A stretch of 56,229 bases of DNA from an uncultured Opitutales bacterium (GTDB taxonomy: Bacteria; Verrucomicrobiota; Verrucomicrobiia; Opitutales; Seribacteraceae): contig CAJQSI010000092.1 of NCBI GenBank assembly GCA_905612515.1, positions 1 to 56,229 on the forward strand, given 5' to 3'. How positions within the stretch are numbered: position 1 is the stretch's first letter; the number at the start of each line of letters is the position of its first letter. The notes under the pieces were generated by a model that worked only from the letters and a program-made list of their open reading frames with translations, was not told the origin of the DNA and did no database searches. The position numbers were made by a program, and so were the translations under genes. This document shows, in pieces, positions 34,141-44,199 of this stretch.

Positions 34141-37100
34141 TCAAGGTGTTGTATAGGCACTGCCGTCAGGAGTGATCCATGAACTGTCTGAATAGCGATA
34201 GAACTTACGGTTGCCGTTTGCATTGGCCGTGAAGTATAGCCATCCCGCTTGAGAGGAGGAGTATACGTAGTATTTCCCTGCAGCCGCATCGTAATAGGAA
34301 GGACCAGTCCAGAACCAACCCAGCTCTGCATCGAAAAACCAGTAATTTCCGTCCCCTGCGTCAGCCGTGAAGAGCCAACCGTGAACATCGTGATAGACCC
34401 AGCCTGAAGCTGCATCGTAGAAATTGCCGAACCAACCGAGGTTATACCATTCGCCCGTTGTCGCAGCGTCTACTTTACTTAAGCCCTTTGCCAAATCGGA
34501 GACATCGGCATTTGAGACTGCCGCAATGTTTGTGAAGTGGTCGGTTGTTGCATAGATAACGCTGGCATTTTTGTCGAAGGTACTCGATTTGAGCTCATCC
34601 CAAGCGTTCTTAGTCGTTGAGTAAAACTTAGCTTCCATGTTGTTCGGGTCGAGACCTTGAGCAAGGATGGCGTTCTTATCGACGGGAATCTTCAGGATTA
34701 CGTCCTTCTTGAAGTTGCCTTCGACTTTCTTGCCGCTGGAATCGAATAACTCGATTGAGTAGGCGTATCCTGCGGGTTGGTCGTTGGCAGTTTTTGTCAA
34801 TCCCTTGGCGGTTGGAGTGACAACAGCCCTTACGGAGGTTTCGGTTGAGGGTACGTTGGCAGCTCCGCCTGGGATGGTAACTTCAGTGCCGTCGGGAAGC
34901 TTTGTCACGAAGTCTTTGGATGGATCAAAGGTGCCGTTAGTGCCGTCGGGAACTTCGAACTTGGGCTTCTTGAGCATGACGTCCAAACCGCTTAAGGTAT
35001 CTAAATTACGCAAGTCTGCATCCAATTCAAAATCGGCAAGATAGATTGTCTCGGATCCATTGTCGTCCATCTCGCCGTAGTCGGCTCCTATGTGCCATAC
35101 GGTACCCTTTGGAACCTTCAATTTGTAAGATCCGTTGTCGTCGGCCTCACCTTCAATCTTTCTGCCATCGTCGGACCATGCATAGACGTATGCCCCGGGG
35201 AGCGTGTTGTTAGCGTCGTCTCGAATGCTTCCTTCTACGAAATTATCCTCTATTATCTTCCCTAGTACAAGACTCCGGCCAGCTGCGTTGCTGGTGGAAA
35301 GATCGACAATTTGTTCCTTGGGTTCAAGATATCCTCCATCACGTAGATCTTGAGGAAGGTAAGCTCCCAATTCGTATTTGCCACCCGGAAGAACCGTCAA
35401 GGAGAAGCTACCGTTTGCATCGGTTTCTACTTCAGCGGAGAATTCATCGAGCGTGGACGTTCCTTCCCGGGAGACCCACACGAAGGAGGTGCCGGTTACA
35501 GATGCGTTGTTTTCATCAACCACAGTGCCAGAGATCGTTGCGGAAGCACTTCGAAGGGTGAAGTCTTGCGTTACGGATTGTCCCTTGATGGCCTTGACTT
35601 CAATCGATTTGCCCGTCCTTGCTTGCAAGTTGCGCGATTGATCATCCGATTCAATCATGTAACTCAGTAGCCAGCGACCGGGGGATAAGGTCATGGAGTA
35701 AGTCCCGTTGTCTTCGACTGAGGCCGTCTGCCAACCTCCCCCGTCACCTTTTACGGCTTGTACCTCTCCCGTGAGTCCAGTCAAGCTCGTGCCGTTCAAT
35801 TTCAATGTGCCCGTTAAGATGGCATCGTTGGCCTCCAGATTAAAAGCAACTTCAGTAATTACAGTGCCGTTTGCATCCAGATCATGGAGTACGCCTGATT
35901 CATCGAGTTCCAAAAGCTTTTCCGTTGGATTTACGTAATCGGAACCAGGTGGCATCCAGAGACCGACGTAGTATTGCCCGGGAACACCCGGGAACTCGAA
36001 TTTGCCACGAGAATCAATGGGTACCTCGGCCACGATTTCATCGAATTCGCCTTCATCCGAGTTTGCCCGCTCGGCATAAGCCCAAGCATCTATGCCCCTA
36101 ACTGCTTTGCCCGCTGCATAGACGACGCCATTTACTTTCGCACCGGCTTCTATTGCAGTGAAGTCGAGCGACGGTGGCGTTTTACCCTTGGCGGCGCGAA
36201 CTGATTTGGACGGTTGCGGTAGATACGGAGGGATACTACCGTCTTCAGCCGGCAGTAATTCAAATCCGACTTCCCACTGTCCCGGTGAGACGGCCAAACT
36301 ATAGGCTCCGTTGACGTTTGTCACATCTGAAACATAGCCAGCTTCTTCACTCCAAGCCCAAACTTCTACGTTCGGCAATAGTTTCCCTTTATCCGTTTTC
36401 ACTTTGCCCTTGAGCTTTATGTCGCGGGCTTCGAGAGCAAATGCTCCTACGTTTACCGAGTCCTTGCTGACTCGAGCGAATTTCACTTCGCTGCTTGCAA
36501 ACCCTTTCAGCTCGGGTTCCACCCATACGGACACCTCGTAGTTCCCGGGTCGCAGTGGTATTTCAAAATTACCTTCGGAATCAAGTTCGGCCCAATTGCC
36601 GTTTCCTTCGTTGTCGAGAGCATCGATGGAGACGAACTGGGAAATATTCGCCCATGAAGTTTTGCCAGAGGGCAGTGCGACGCTACCGGTTATTTTTCCG
36701 CCGGAAGCTCGCTGAACGGTGAAATTGATGGATTTGCTTTCCTTGTTCGTATCACGCTTGAAACCTATTCGCTTGGGTTGAGCTTCATAAATCCAATCCA
36801 CTTTGACGTCGTGCGGACGATATACGGTTACCTCCCACTTGCCAGGTCCGGCAACAAGCTCGAAACTACCATCCGATTCGGATAAGATGGAACTCCAACC
36901 TTCACCTTCTTCCCGCCAAGCTACTACCTCGGCTCCTGAAACGGTGTTGTTGGAGTCATCGAAAACATAACCCGTAATCGTCTTCCTTGGTGGAGCAAGA
37001 TAAATTATTGGGTTGGAGGTCTTCACGCTCTTTGAATCGAGAGTCATATTGCCTTTTGCAGTTTCCGCCTTCACCTGGTACTGATAGGTTTCTCCGGGTT

Positions 37101-40100
37101 TTACGGAGGTATCTACGAAGGAGGAAACTTTGCCTGTTGGCTTATCATCATCGGAGCTGAAAATGCTTCGGAACGATGATTCCGTTGTGGACTTCCTCTC
37201 AATGTCGAAGCGGTTTGCTTTTGCTTCGCTCTTCCAGTTGATCCGAATTGCGTTCCCCAGTTTGAGATCACGATCCGGGTTACGTACGTTAAACGTAATC
37301 GGTTCGGGACTGAGGGCGGAGAGTTGGCCGGGCAAATCGATCACCAAGGCGTACTGACCTGCGCTTTCCAAATTAAACGAGAAAACCCCTTTCTCATCCG
37401 TTTCTCCAAAAGCCTCGTTGAAGACTATTTGTTCCGTTTCTTTCAATGAATCTTCTAAGTCGAAGTCAGGTTCACCATCGCCATCGTCATCTTGATAGGC
37501 CCAAACGTGAGCATTAGCTAGAGGAGTGTTTCGTGTTTCTCCTGTGGCCGGATCTTTGCGCGGGAATAGAATTTTCCCGTAAACATTTGAGGATTGAAGG
37601 ACGAGCGCAATGCCGCTTGCATTCGCTTCCATCAAGTTGAGATCTACGGAATGTGATTCGCGGAAACCACGGTAGGCTTCGGAGTCGAAAGGAGGTTCGG
37701 CTAGAACAACCCAGTCGTCTCGAGCGGGAATATCCTTTAGTTCGAAACTGCCGTCTGCTCGGGTGCTTACGTGATCCAACCAAAGCAAATAGTCTTTCGT
37801 GTGTGCTATGATACTGGCTTTCGGTACGCCTGTTCCGTCTCTGGTTTTTACCGTTCCTGAGATAGATGCACCAACTGGGGCTGGTTCGTCGATCTCATCA
37901 TCGATGTCTTCATCGTCTTCGTCGATCATCCATGCGAAACCGAACCTCTCTGCTTCACTCTTTTCGAAGGATTTAAGGGTGGCTCGACCTAGATTTGTTT
38001 CGTTTCCATCAGTCAGGGTAATGGGAGCTCCCTTATCCCAGTCGGTATTGTGCCATGCCGTGGCGCCTGATTCGTCGATTATTCTAAAAGCGTCCTCATA
38101 CCCGTCGGCTTCGACTTGCAATTTATAAGTGCCGCCGGGAACCTTGATTTCGTAGGTCCCGTTGAAATCGTTGCTTTCGAATGGATTTACGGAGTGAACT
38201 TCCGGGAAAATGACTTCTCCTTGATCGTCCTCTGCGTTATGGAAGAGGAACCATGCGTATCTGACGGGCTCAGAAGTATTGGAGTCAACGACTTGAACCC
38301 GAACCGTTGCCGTCGGGCGTGATGTCAAACGAAGGTCTACGCCCGAGACGTTCGCATCCGTCACTTCCAAAATTTCCGCTGATGCGAAGTCCGCTGCGTT
38401 GTTTTCTCCGCTCCCATAATATGCCGGAAGAAGAGAACCATCGAAACGTTGGGCCAAGATCTTGTATGAACCGGCGGGAACTTTTGCCGTGAAGATTCCC
38501 GTTGGAACTCCTGTGGATTCATCGTGCCCCACTTCAAATTCCATCGGCCATGTCATCTCTTCTTCGTCATTCGGATCTACGAAGAGAACCTCGGCCCAGA
38601 CTCCGTTGCCATCGGTATCCGTAATGCGTCCGCTAACAGTTGCCAAGGCACGCTTGGTAAGTTCTATCGGAGGCAATTCTCGCAACCCACCGGCGTCTAT
38701 TGTAATCAAGACGTTCTGATCATCGTAGGAATTGTCCCAAGAGACGATTTCGCCGCGGAAGGTTCCCGCCGGAGCCTTCCCGTGAATTTTTCCGTCCGGT
38801 TCAACGAACAGGATGTGTACGGGATGTTCGGAAAGAGATTGGTTGTTTTCATCTACGGGGAACAACTCTATGGCCAGTCCTCCAATAGGTTCACCGCCCG
38901 AAGTAACCATGCCCGACACTTCACCCATTTCATGAGAAACTCGGTATTCAGATTCCAAGAGAAAGTCCTGAGATAAGCTGCTGTTCGAATCGATTATTTC
39001 GAAAACGCGTGGTTCGTCTTCTCCGCCTGCCAGTAATGGTTTGTGTGATGTGTCCGTGAGGGGATCGTAGGCACTCGCCTCAACATAATAGCGACCTGCA
39101 GGCACCTTGGCGACGTAACTGCCGTTTGCTTCGTTTATTTCCAAGTCAAAGAAGACTGGTTCCCATTCATCATCAGATGAATCATCGTGTGCCTTTTCAA
39201 TCCATATTTCGAAGTCACGGAGCGGACCGTTGGCATCTGACACGGTTCCCCTGATGGTTCCGAACTTGTTGACGTCGATACTGGCGAATGGATCAAGCCA
39301 TGGATCGCCAATCTGAATTTCGGCGGGCCAAGAAGCGTTTCTGAGGGAGACTTCGAGCATCGAGTCGACGTAACCGTCGCCATCGAAATCAATGAACGAT
39401 TTGTCCACGGAAATTTCACCTTCTTGGTCGTCAATCGGATTCTCCAACAATTCTCCGTTTTCCGGATTCACAGGATCACCTTCTTCATTCGCTAACTCGA
39501 GTGGTTGTTCTCCGCTCCGTCTTTGATTATTTGCGTTTTGACCGCCATCAGTGGTGAGATTGGTCTCTTCGGGTTCTTGATATCCGTCGTCGGTTCGGGG
39601 TTCGTCTGGTACTTGATATCGATCATCGGTTCGGGCAATTATTTCATCCATCGGATCTTTTGGAATCTTACTAATGACATCCTCTGAGTGGTATCCGCCG
39701 TCGGGGGTGAGGTTGCCCTCTTTGGGGTAGGGAAGGACGGAATCAGGATGTCCCTGTTCGGTGTTACCGGGGTAGAGATTCGCATCCATCTCAGAACCTC
39801 TAATGCTTTCGCCCTTTGCATCCAAACCGAACATGGTTTCATCTAGCATGAATTCTAGTGCCGTTTGCAGGTCGAAGGCGTCTGGTTCGAAACCTTTGAA
39901 TGGCTTGCGCTGAAAATCCAAGTAGGAAAGGGAGCCATCGTCTCGAGTAATGGCAGCCTTCAAGTCAGCTGGATCCCAAATCCCGAAGTGCCCTTGAAGC
40001 AACTGCTTGGGCAGATAAGCCCTGACTGATGCGTTGGCATCGGGCAATCCATTCAGACGAAATCCGGCTACGGGGTCCCAAGGGGAGGAGAGGTCGGGAC

Positions 40101-42144
40101 CCTCGACGTCCTGAGGTATGACGTTGGTCACGAATATAGCTCCTTGATGAAAACGTTCGCCTCCCATTTCCACTAGTATTCCAAAGGTGGATGAAATGGA
40201 GTCTTCAGCATTGTTTTGAGAAGCTACGGGGTCCACGGTTTTGGCCTTGATCGTAAACGAGCCGGGCTTGTCCCAATCAGCCTTGCGGTGCTTGAAGCCA
40301 GTTAGTTCGGCCCCGCTTACAACGAAGTAGCGAGGGGGCTCCATTTGATAAGTGAAGGTGAGGCTGACTTCGATGCCTGCAGGAAGGTCCGTGCCGCCCA
40401 AGTCAAAATCTTCACTAGTGGCGTTACCTTCGCCGGATCTCCGGTTTTGCAAAGATATGCGGTACCTGTTGCCTTCGTCTTCCGGAAGGTTGTGCATGTC
40501 AGGCTCTCCTCCCTCGTCGACCTCCTCCTTTAACTTTTGTATTACAACTAATGCGTTTGCCGATCCTCCTTTTGTGGCGGGTGCTCCTGAATTGGCGTCT
40601 GTGGTGAAGGTGCCGTTGGATTCTCCCCAACTGGAACGAGTCGCATCGAACTGCAGTCCCGCATCCAGTTTTCCAAGTCGCTCTTGAATGAGGTCTCTTT
40701 CCTCGAGAACGGTTCCGTTTTCGTCCACGACTACCATTTTGTCGTTGTCCAAATGGGCTACAAATTCTTTTCCGCCCCCCGGTTTTTCACGTTCTTCAAT
40801 CCAATAGGGAATTTCAGAATCACCGTCCTTGTACTTCTCTCGCAAATAATCCGTGGCTGCTGTAGGCAATTCAACGGGCTTCCACTCGTTTTTCTCAAAC
40901 TCGGATTCTTCATGGGCATGAGTGTGAATTATTTCCCCTTGGGGATTGATCGCCAGCTCGTAGGATTCTTCGTCTTTTTCAATAACTGCAAGGTAGTGGA
41001 AACTTTTTTCTTCCCCTTCGGCTGCAGGTTCTAAGGAGAATTCCATCTCCAGTTCGGTAATTTCCGCTTCGGGATGAATCGAATTGATTGAGTTCCTAAC
41101 AAGTTCTGGAGTGTTCTTGAGATCAATCTCTTCGAATTCATTTTCAGCGAATTCATCCGAGAAAGTCGAATGAAGGAATGCTTTGCCTTTGTCGAAGATA
41201 AGACTTGTCCCATTGTCTAGACCGATCTCGTAGACAAATCCTTCATTGTCGATGGCGTCATAAAGTTTCTCCGCCCAAATGACTTTTGCTCCTTGGTAGT
41301 GCTCCTTATCATCGAGCCACTGGCCAACGAAATCCTTAACTTCGAATATGGGCAAACCTTCACTTTCAGGTTGATGGTGTTCGGATCCGCCTTCGCCTGG
41401 ACCTGGTTCTCCGCCGCCTGCGTAGTCACCGCCTTCGCCGGGTGATTGGTAACCTCCGTCCGGAGAATGGTATTCGCCTTGCCCGCCTTCGCCGGGATGA
41501 GGTCGAGCAGGAGAGAGAGCAGCCACTAGGTCGTCTGTGTAAATTCCTGAATTTGCCCAGTATTCGTGTCCTTCGGGATCGGGTTCGTGCCCCAGAATGG
41601 CATTGTAGATGGCTTTGACGTTGTCGTGATTGAGAACTTCTCTTGGATCAATGCCTTCCGGCCAAGGGATTTCTTGACCACCTTGATCGGGTCCGCCTCC
41701 CCCTGCGTAGTCACCGCCGTCACCTGGGGATTGGTACCCTCCGTCCGGAGATTGATATTCGCCTTGCCCGTCTTCTCCTGGGCCGGGTTCTCCTCCGCCA
41801 GTGAGTTCACTGCCGTCACCTGGGGATTGGTACACTCCGTCCGGAGATTGATATTCGCCTTGCCCGCCTTCTCCTGGGTCGGGTTCTCCTCCGCCAGCGA
41901 GTTCACCGCCGTCACCTGGGGATTGGTACTCTCCGTCCGGAGATTGATATTCGCCTTGCCCGCTTTCGCCTGGGTCGGGTTCTCCTCCGCCAGCGAGTTC
42001 ACCGCCGTCACCTGGCGATTGGTACCCTCCGTCCGGAGATTGAAACTGACCTTCGCCATCGTCTCCATGGATTGGTCCCGACGAGATCAATATTGCCGAA
42101 ACAAGGTAGGGAAGTTTACTTCTAGCTGTTAAACTTAATTTCAT
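34141..42144 (-). CDS. Giant (2667 aa) secreted repeat protein with carboxypeptidase-regulatory-like domains
   Basis: Signal peptide about 1-27 (KLPYLVSAILISSGPIHG), then from about 28 to 250 Gly/Pro/Glu-rich repeats of 32 residues (YQSPDG-YQSPGDGG-ELAGGGEPDPGE). A DUF4214-like hairpin (YNAILGHEPDPEGHEYW, about 180) interrupts the repeats. A PepSY-like beta/alpha region follows (about 270-495), with Asp-rich calcium-like loops such as FDGDGYVD. From about 965 to 2350 come about 13 carboxypeptidase-regulatory-like beta-sandwich domains (pattern GTV..G.PV.GA.V.A......T..dGsF.l.vppG.Y.l), with one fibronectin-like domain (WKSEAKANRFDIERKS). A ZU5-like segment (VTIPGGAANV to TDHFTNIAAVSNAD) follows, then a Trp-rich C-terminal module (about 2560-2667). 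Cell-surface adhesin or stalk-like role inferred. Confidence 0.85.
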   Translation of the reverse strand: MKLSLTARSKLPYLVSAILISSGPIHGDDGEGQFQSPDGGYQSPGDGGELAGGGEPDPGESGQGEYQSPDGEYQSPGDGGELAGGGEPDPGEGGQGEYQSPDGVYQSPGDGSELTGGGEPGPGEDGQGEYQSPDGGYQSPGDGGDYAGGGGPDQGGQEIPWPEGIDPREVLNHDNVKAIYNAILGHEPDPEGHEYWANSGIYTDDLVAALSPARPHPGEGGQGEYHSPDGGYQSPGEGGDYAGGGEPGPGEGGSEHHQPESEGLPIFEVKDFVGQWLDDKEHYQGAKVIWAEKLYDAIDNEGFVYEIGLDNGTSLIFDKGKAFLHSTFSDEFAENEFEEIDLKNTPELVRNSINSIHPEAEITELEMEFSLEPAAEGEEKSFHYLAVIEKDEESYELAINPQGEIIHTHAHEESEFEKNEWKPVELPTAATDYLREKYKDGDSEIPYWIEEREKPGGGKEFVAHLDNDKMVVVDENGTVLEERDLIQERLGKLDAGLQFDATRSSWGESNGTFTTDANSGAPATKGGSANALVVIQKLKEEVDEGGEPDMHNLPEDEGNRYRISLQNRRSGEGNATSEDFDLGGTDLPAGIEVSLTFTYQMEPPRYFVVSGAELTGFKHRKADWDKPGSFTIKAKTVDPVASQNNAEDSISSTFGILVEMGGERFHQGAIFVTNVIPQDVEGPDLSSPWDPVAGFRLNGLPDANASVRAYLPKQLLQGHFGIWDPADLKAAITRDDGSLSYLDFQRKPFKGFEPDAFDLQTALEFMLDETMFGLDAKGESIRGSEMDANLYPGNTEQGHPDSVLPYPKEGNLTPDGGYHSEDVISKIPKDPMDEIIARTDDRYQVPDEPRTDDGYQEPEETNLTTDGGQNANNQRRSGEQPLELANEEGDPVNPENGELLENPIDDQEGEISVDKSFIDFDGDGYVDSMLEVSLRNASWPAEIQIGDPWLDPFASIDVNKFGTIRGTVSDANGPLRDFEIWIEKAHDDSSDDEWEPVFFDLEINEANGSYVAKVPAGRYYVEASAYDPLTDTSHKPLLAGGEDEPRVFEIIDSNSSLSQDFLLESEYRVSHEMGEVSGMVTSGGEPIGGLAIELFPVDENNQSLSEHPVHILFVEPDGKIHGKAPAGTFRGEIVSWDNSYDDQNVLITIDAGGLRELPPIELTKRALATVSGRITDTDGNGVWAEVLFVDPNDEEEMTWPMEFEVGHDESTGVPTGIFTAKVPAGSYKILAQRFDGSLLPAYYGSGENNAADFASAEILEVTDANVSGVDLRLTSRPTATVRVQVVDSNTSEPVRYAWFLFHNAEDDQGEVIFPEVHSVNPFESNDFNGTYEIKVPGGTYKLQVEADGYEDAFRIIDESGATAWHNTDWDKGAPITLTDGNETNLGRATLKSFEKSEAERFGFAWMIDEDDEDIDDEIDEPAPVGASISGTVKTRDGTGVPKASIIAHTKDYLLWLDHVSTRADGSFELKDIPARDDWVVLAEPPFDSEAYRGFRESHSVDLNLMEANASGIALVLQSSNVYGKILFPRKDPATGETRNTPLANAHVWAYQDDDGDGEPDFDLEDSLKETEQIVFNEAFGETDEKGVFSFNLESAGQYALVIDLPGQLSALSPEPITFNVRNPDRDLKLGNAIRINWKSEAKANRFDIERKSTTESSFRSIFSSDDDKPTGKVSSFVDTSVKPGETYQYQVKAETAKGNMTLDSKSVKTSNPIIYLAPPRKTITGYVFDDSNNTVSGAEVVAWREEGEGWSSILSESDGSFELVAGPGKWEVTVYRPHDVKVDWIYEAQPKRIGFKRDTNKESKSINFTVQRASGGKITGSVALPSGKTSWANISQFVSIDALDNEGNGNWAELDSEGNFEIPLRPGNYEVSVWVEPELKGFASSEVKFARVSKDSVNVGAFALEARDIKLKGKVKTDKGKLLPNVEVWAWSEEAGYVSDVTNVNGAYSLAVSPGQWEVGFELLPAEDGSIPPYLPQPSKSVRAAKGKTPPSLDFTAIEAGAKVNGVVYAAGKAVRGIDAWAYAERANSDEGEFDEIVAEVPIDSRGKFEFPGVPGQYYVGLWMPPGSDYVNPTEKLLELDESGVLHDLDANGTVITEVAFNLEANDAILTGTLKLNGTSLTGLTGEVQAVKGDGGGWQTASVEDNGTYSMTLSPGRWLLSYMIESDDQSRNLQARTGKSIEVKAIKGQSVTQDFTLRSASATISGTVVDENNASVTGTSFVWVSREGTSTLDEFSAEVETDANGSFSLTVLPGGKYELGAYLPQDLRDGGYLEPKEQIVDLSTSNAAGRSLVLGKIIEDNFVEGSIRDDANNTLPGAYVYAWSDDGRKIEGEADDNGSYKLKVPKGTVWHIGADYGEMDDNGSETIYLADFELDADLRNLDTLSGLDVMLKKPKFEVPDGTNGTFDPSKDFVTKLPDGTEVTIPGGAANVPSTETSVRAVVTPTAKGLTKTANDQPAGYAYSIELFDSSGKKVEGNFKKDVILKIPVDKNAILAQGLDPNNMEAKFYSTTKNAWDELKSSTFDKNASVIYATTDHFTNIAAVSNADVSDLAKGLSKVDAATTGEWYNLGWFGNFYDAASGWVYHDVHGWLFTADAGDGNYWFFDAELGWFWTGPSYYDAAAGKYYVYSSSQAGWLYFTANANGNRKFYRYSDSSWITPDGSAYTTP
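41395..42077 (-). repeat. 96-bp tandem repeats in the giant surface-protein gene
   Basis: The word CCGTCCGGAG recurs at 41741, 41837, 41933 and 42029, exactly 96 bp apart, marking four near-identical 32-codon units. A further diverged copy has the same word at 41456, beyond the DUF4214-like segment. The units encode Gly/Pro/Asp/Glu-rich peptides containing YQSPDG. The even size and high similarity suggest recent expansion by slippage or recombination, so copy number may vary between strains. Confidence 0.9.
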
Positions 42145-42664
42145 AATTTTTTTCAGACAAGGAGATCATGTTCAGACGAATCATAAATAGGTGATTTTTT
42201 ATGCCTTCTGTTAGTTAAGATACTAACAGTTGAGGCGTAATTACTGGAAGCGGAAGGGCAATTTAAGGATTTTGGATGATGAGTCTTAATGTCTAACTGG
42301 CAAGGGAATTGTCTGGATTTCGCAATTTTCAAATTCAAATTACTAATGGTTCAAGACAGCTTGAGAGGTTCGTCTCAAAAGATTTCCAACAAACATTCTT
42401 GCGGGGTTCTTTATTTCAAGAAATTATCAGATGATTTTTATCTATCAGGACATTTTAATTGGCTTTTTCTCTTTGCTAATATTTCAAGAAGGTGATTTCT
42501 TATAATTGCTCTTCTACATCATCTCATTAGTTTTTTCCAAAAAAACTTGTCATTTCCAGAAAAATCTAATCTTTTAAATGAGACTTGCTTTTTGTGAGTT
42601 ACTGACCGATTTTGGTTGAATCAATTGATTAACCCTTCAACAATAACCTCCTCAAATTAACGAT
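42145..42664. other. Divergent intergenic region, A+T-rich, no gene
   Basis: The 520 bp between the giant gene (minus) and the DUF4214 gene (plus) are A+T-rich. An open frame at 42289-42495 encodes no recognisable domain and lacks codon bias. Both genes should have their promoters here. I cannot assign -35/-10 boxes with confidence, and no strong inverted repeats stand out. Confidence 0.5.
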
Positions 42665-43681
42665 ATGAAGCACCGCTTCTTTTTTGTCTTTCTAATTCAC
42701 CTGTTACCAACACTAGCATTGCTCCCAGTTGCGATGGGTGCAGGTATTCCAGACGCTTGGAATCAGAACAGTGCTTATTCTTCCGGCGATTTTGTGATCG
42801 AGGGAGGCGTTACCTATCAAGCCCTTATGGCTGTTCCTGCCGGCACGACTATCTCATCAAACGTATATTGGAATTCGCTTGAATCGATTGCTAGCAGCTT
42901 GAGTAATCCTGGATCGCCTCCTGCCGAAACCCCAAACCCTGATGACACCACGAATTTGAATCCCCCTGCCGATGACGATACTGGCGGTGGCGGTACCACT
43001 AACGCCGATGATAATGGTTCTGGTTTAACTTCTGCAACTAGTGAGCAATTTGTCAGGCAACAGTACGATGACTTCTTGGGGCGTGAACCCGATGCAGGAG
43101 GATTGGCATATTGGGCGGATGGTCTTGATTCGGGAAACCTTCAACGATACCAACTAATAGAGCAATTTGTATTTTCAGCTGAATTTCAGGAAAAAGTTGC
43201 ACCCGTATCTCGACTGTACCAAGCCTATTTTCTGCGCATCCCGGACACAGGGGGCTTGTCCTACTGGATTGAGCAAAAATTAGATGGTGTCGAACTCCAA
43301 TCGATCTCTGAGGCTTTTGCGGGTTCTCAGGAATTCCAAGATCGATATGGTAGTCTTGATAACTCTGCTTACACCTCCCTTGTCTACAATAATGTGCTTG
43401 AGCGTGCACCGGATCAAGCCGGCTTGGATTTTTGGACCGACTCCCTTAACGCAGGAGCATCCAGGGGTTCCGTCATGACTGGGTTCTCTGAGTCAGTCGA
43501 GTATCAGGAGAAAACCTTAAACCAAATTAGTGTTATCGCGTTTTATTATGGACTGTTACGCCGCGCACCTGATCAAGGTGGTTTTGATTATTGGGTAGGT
43601 GTTTTAGATGGTGGCAGTAGTGCCAAGGATCTTATAGAAGGCTTTCTTTTCTCCACTGAGTACCAAGGTCGATTTGAATAA
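42665..43681 (+). CDS. Secreted CBM5/12-like and DUF4214 repeat protein
   Basis: The 338-residue protein has a signal peptide (FVFLIHLLPTLALLPVAMG) and a CBM5/12-like chitin-binding-type segment (WNQNSAYSSGDFVIEGGVTYQA, about 32-70). A Thr/Pro/Asp/Gly-rich linker (about 90-125) follows, then four DUF4214 units (about 130-335). The marker of each unit is the GREPDxGGLxYW-like turn; examples are FLGREPDAGGLAYWADGL and LERAPDQAGLDFWTDSL. DUF4214 is found in secreted surface and S-layer-like proteins of unknown function. The adjacent giant protein carries one such unit, so the pair may share a surface structure. Confidence 0.82.
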   Translation: MKHRFFFVFLIHLLPTLALLPVAMGAGIPDAWNQNSAYSSGDFVIEGGVTYQALMAVPAGTTISSNVYWNSLESIASSLSNPGSPPAETPNPDDTTNLNPPADDDTGGGGTTNADDNGSGLTSATSEQFVRQQYDDFLGREPDAGGLAYWADGLDSGNLQRYQLIEQFVFSAEFQEKVAPVSRLYQAYFLRIPDTGGLSYWIEQKLDGVELQSISEAFAGSQEFQDRYGSLDNSAYTSLVYNNVLERAPDQAGLDFWTDSLNAGASRGSVMTGFSESVEYQEKTLNQISVIAFYYGLLRRAPDQGGFDYWVGVLDGGSSAKDLIEGFLFSTEYQGRFE

Positions 43682-44057
43682 TATACAAGTTAGGTAACTC
43701 TAGTTTCTTCGTCCAAGGAGTACTAATTAATTTACTTTCTGGAATATTGTGGCGTGAACATGGTAATAATACATTCAATTGTATTCAAGATGTACCCAAG
43801 TTAGCACATGTTACGAATTGGATAATATAAGTTCGGTCTTTTTACTAGAATAAGTGTTGCCTCATCGTGAAATATTTTACGTGGTACTATGGCAACACAC
43901 AAAGTAGAATATGCATGCGTTTTCCTCATACCAATGCTGGCAATTCTTACTTCTACCAATCGATTGTGGAAGTGTCAAAATTGGATGAAATATTATTACG
44001 GACGAATGCCGCACGGAAGTCGAGTGAAGTTGGGGTGCGGTCCTATTCGATTTGCTT

Positions 44058-44077
44058 ATAAATAAGTACTTATTTAT
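44058..44077. promoter_or_regulatory. 20-bp perfect palindrome
   Basis: ATAAATAAGTACTTATTTAT reads identically on both strands. A perfect A+T-rich palindrome of this length could be a regulator-binding site or a cruciform. It lies 491 bp before the Wzt gene and before the pseudogene fragment. No T-run follows. Confidence 0.3.
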
Positions 44078-44199
44078 TGTACTTGAAGCGGGGAGATACG
44101 CTTTTCACTATATCCTAAACCCTCTTGAGGTGAACTCAACTTTTTCGTATGCTAATTAATTCATGTCGAGTACATCTCTCTTGCCGACTAAATTACATT

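Noticed and set aside
41395-42077. CRISPR-like array
   Set aside because: The 96-bp units are contiguous and in frame with a protein-coding gene; there are no unique spacers and no cas genes.
41566-42132. Plus-strand open frame of 188 codons
   Set aside because: It is the complement of the repeat region of the giant gene and repeats only because that gene does.
42289-42495. 68-codon open frame in the divergent region
   Set aside because: No recognisable domain, no Shine-Dalgarno, and A+T-rich intergenic composition.
43867-44061. 64-codon open frame with GTG start
   Set aside because: No family or signal recognised and it lies in a region of decayed sequence.
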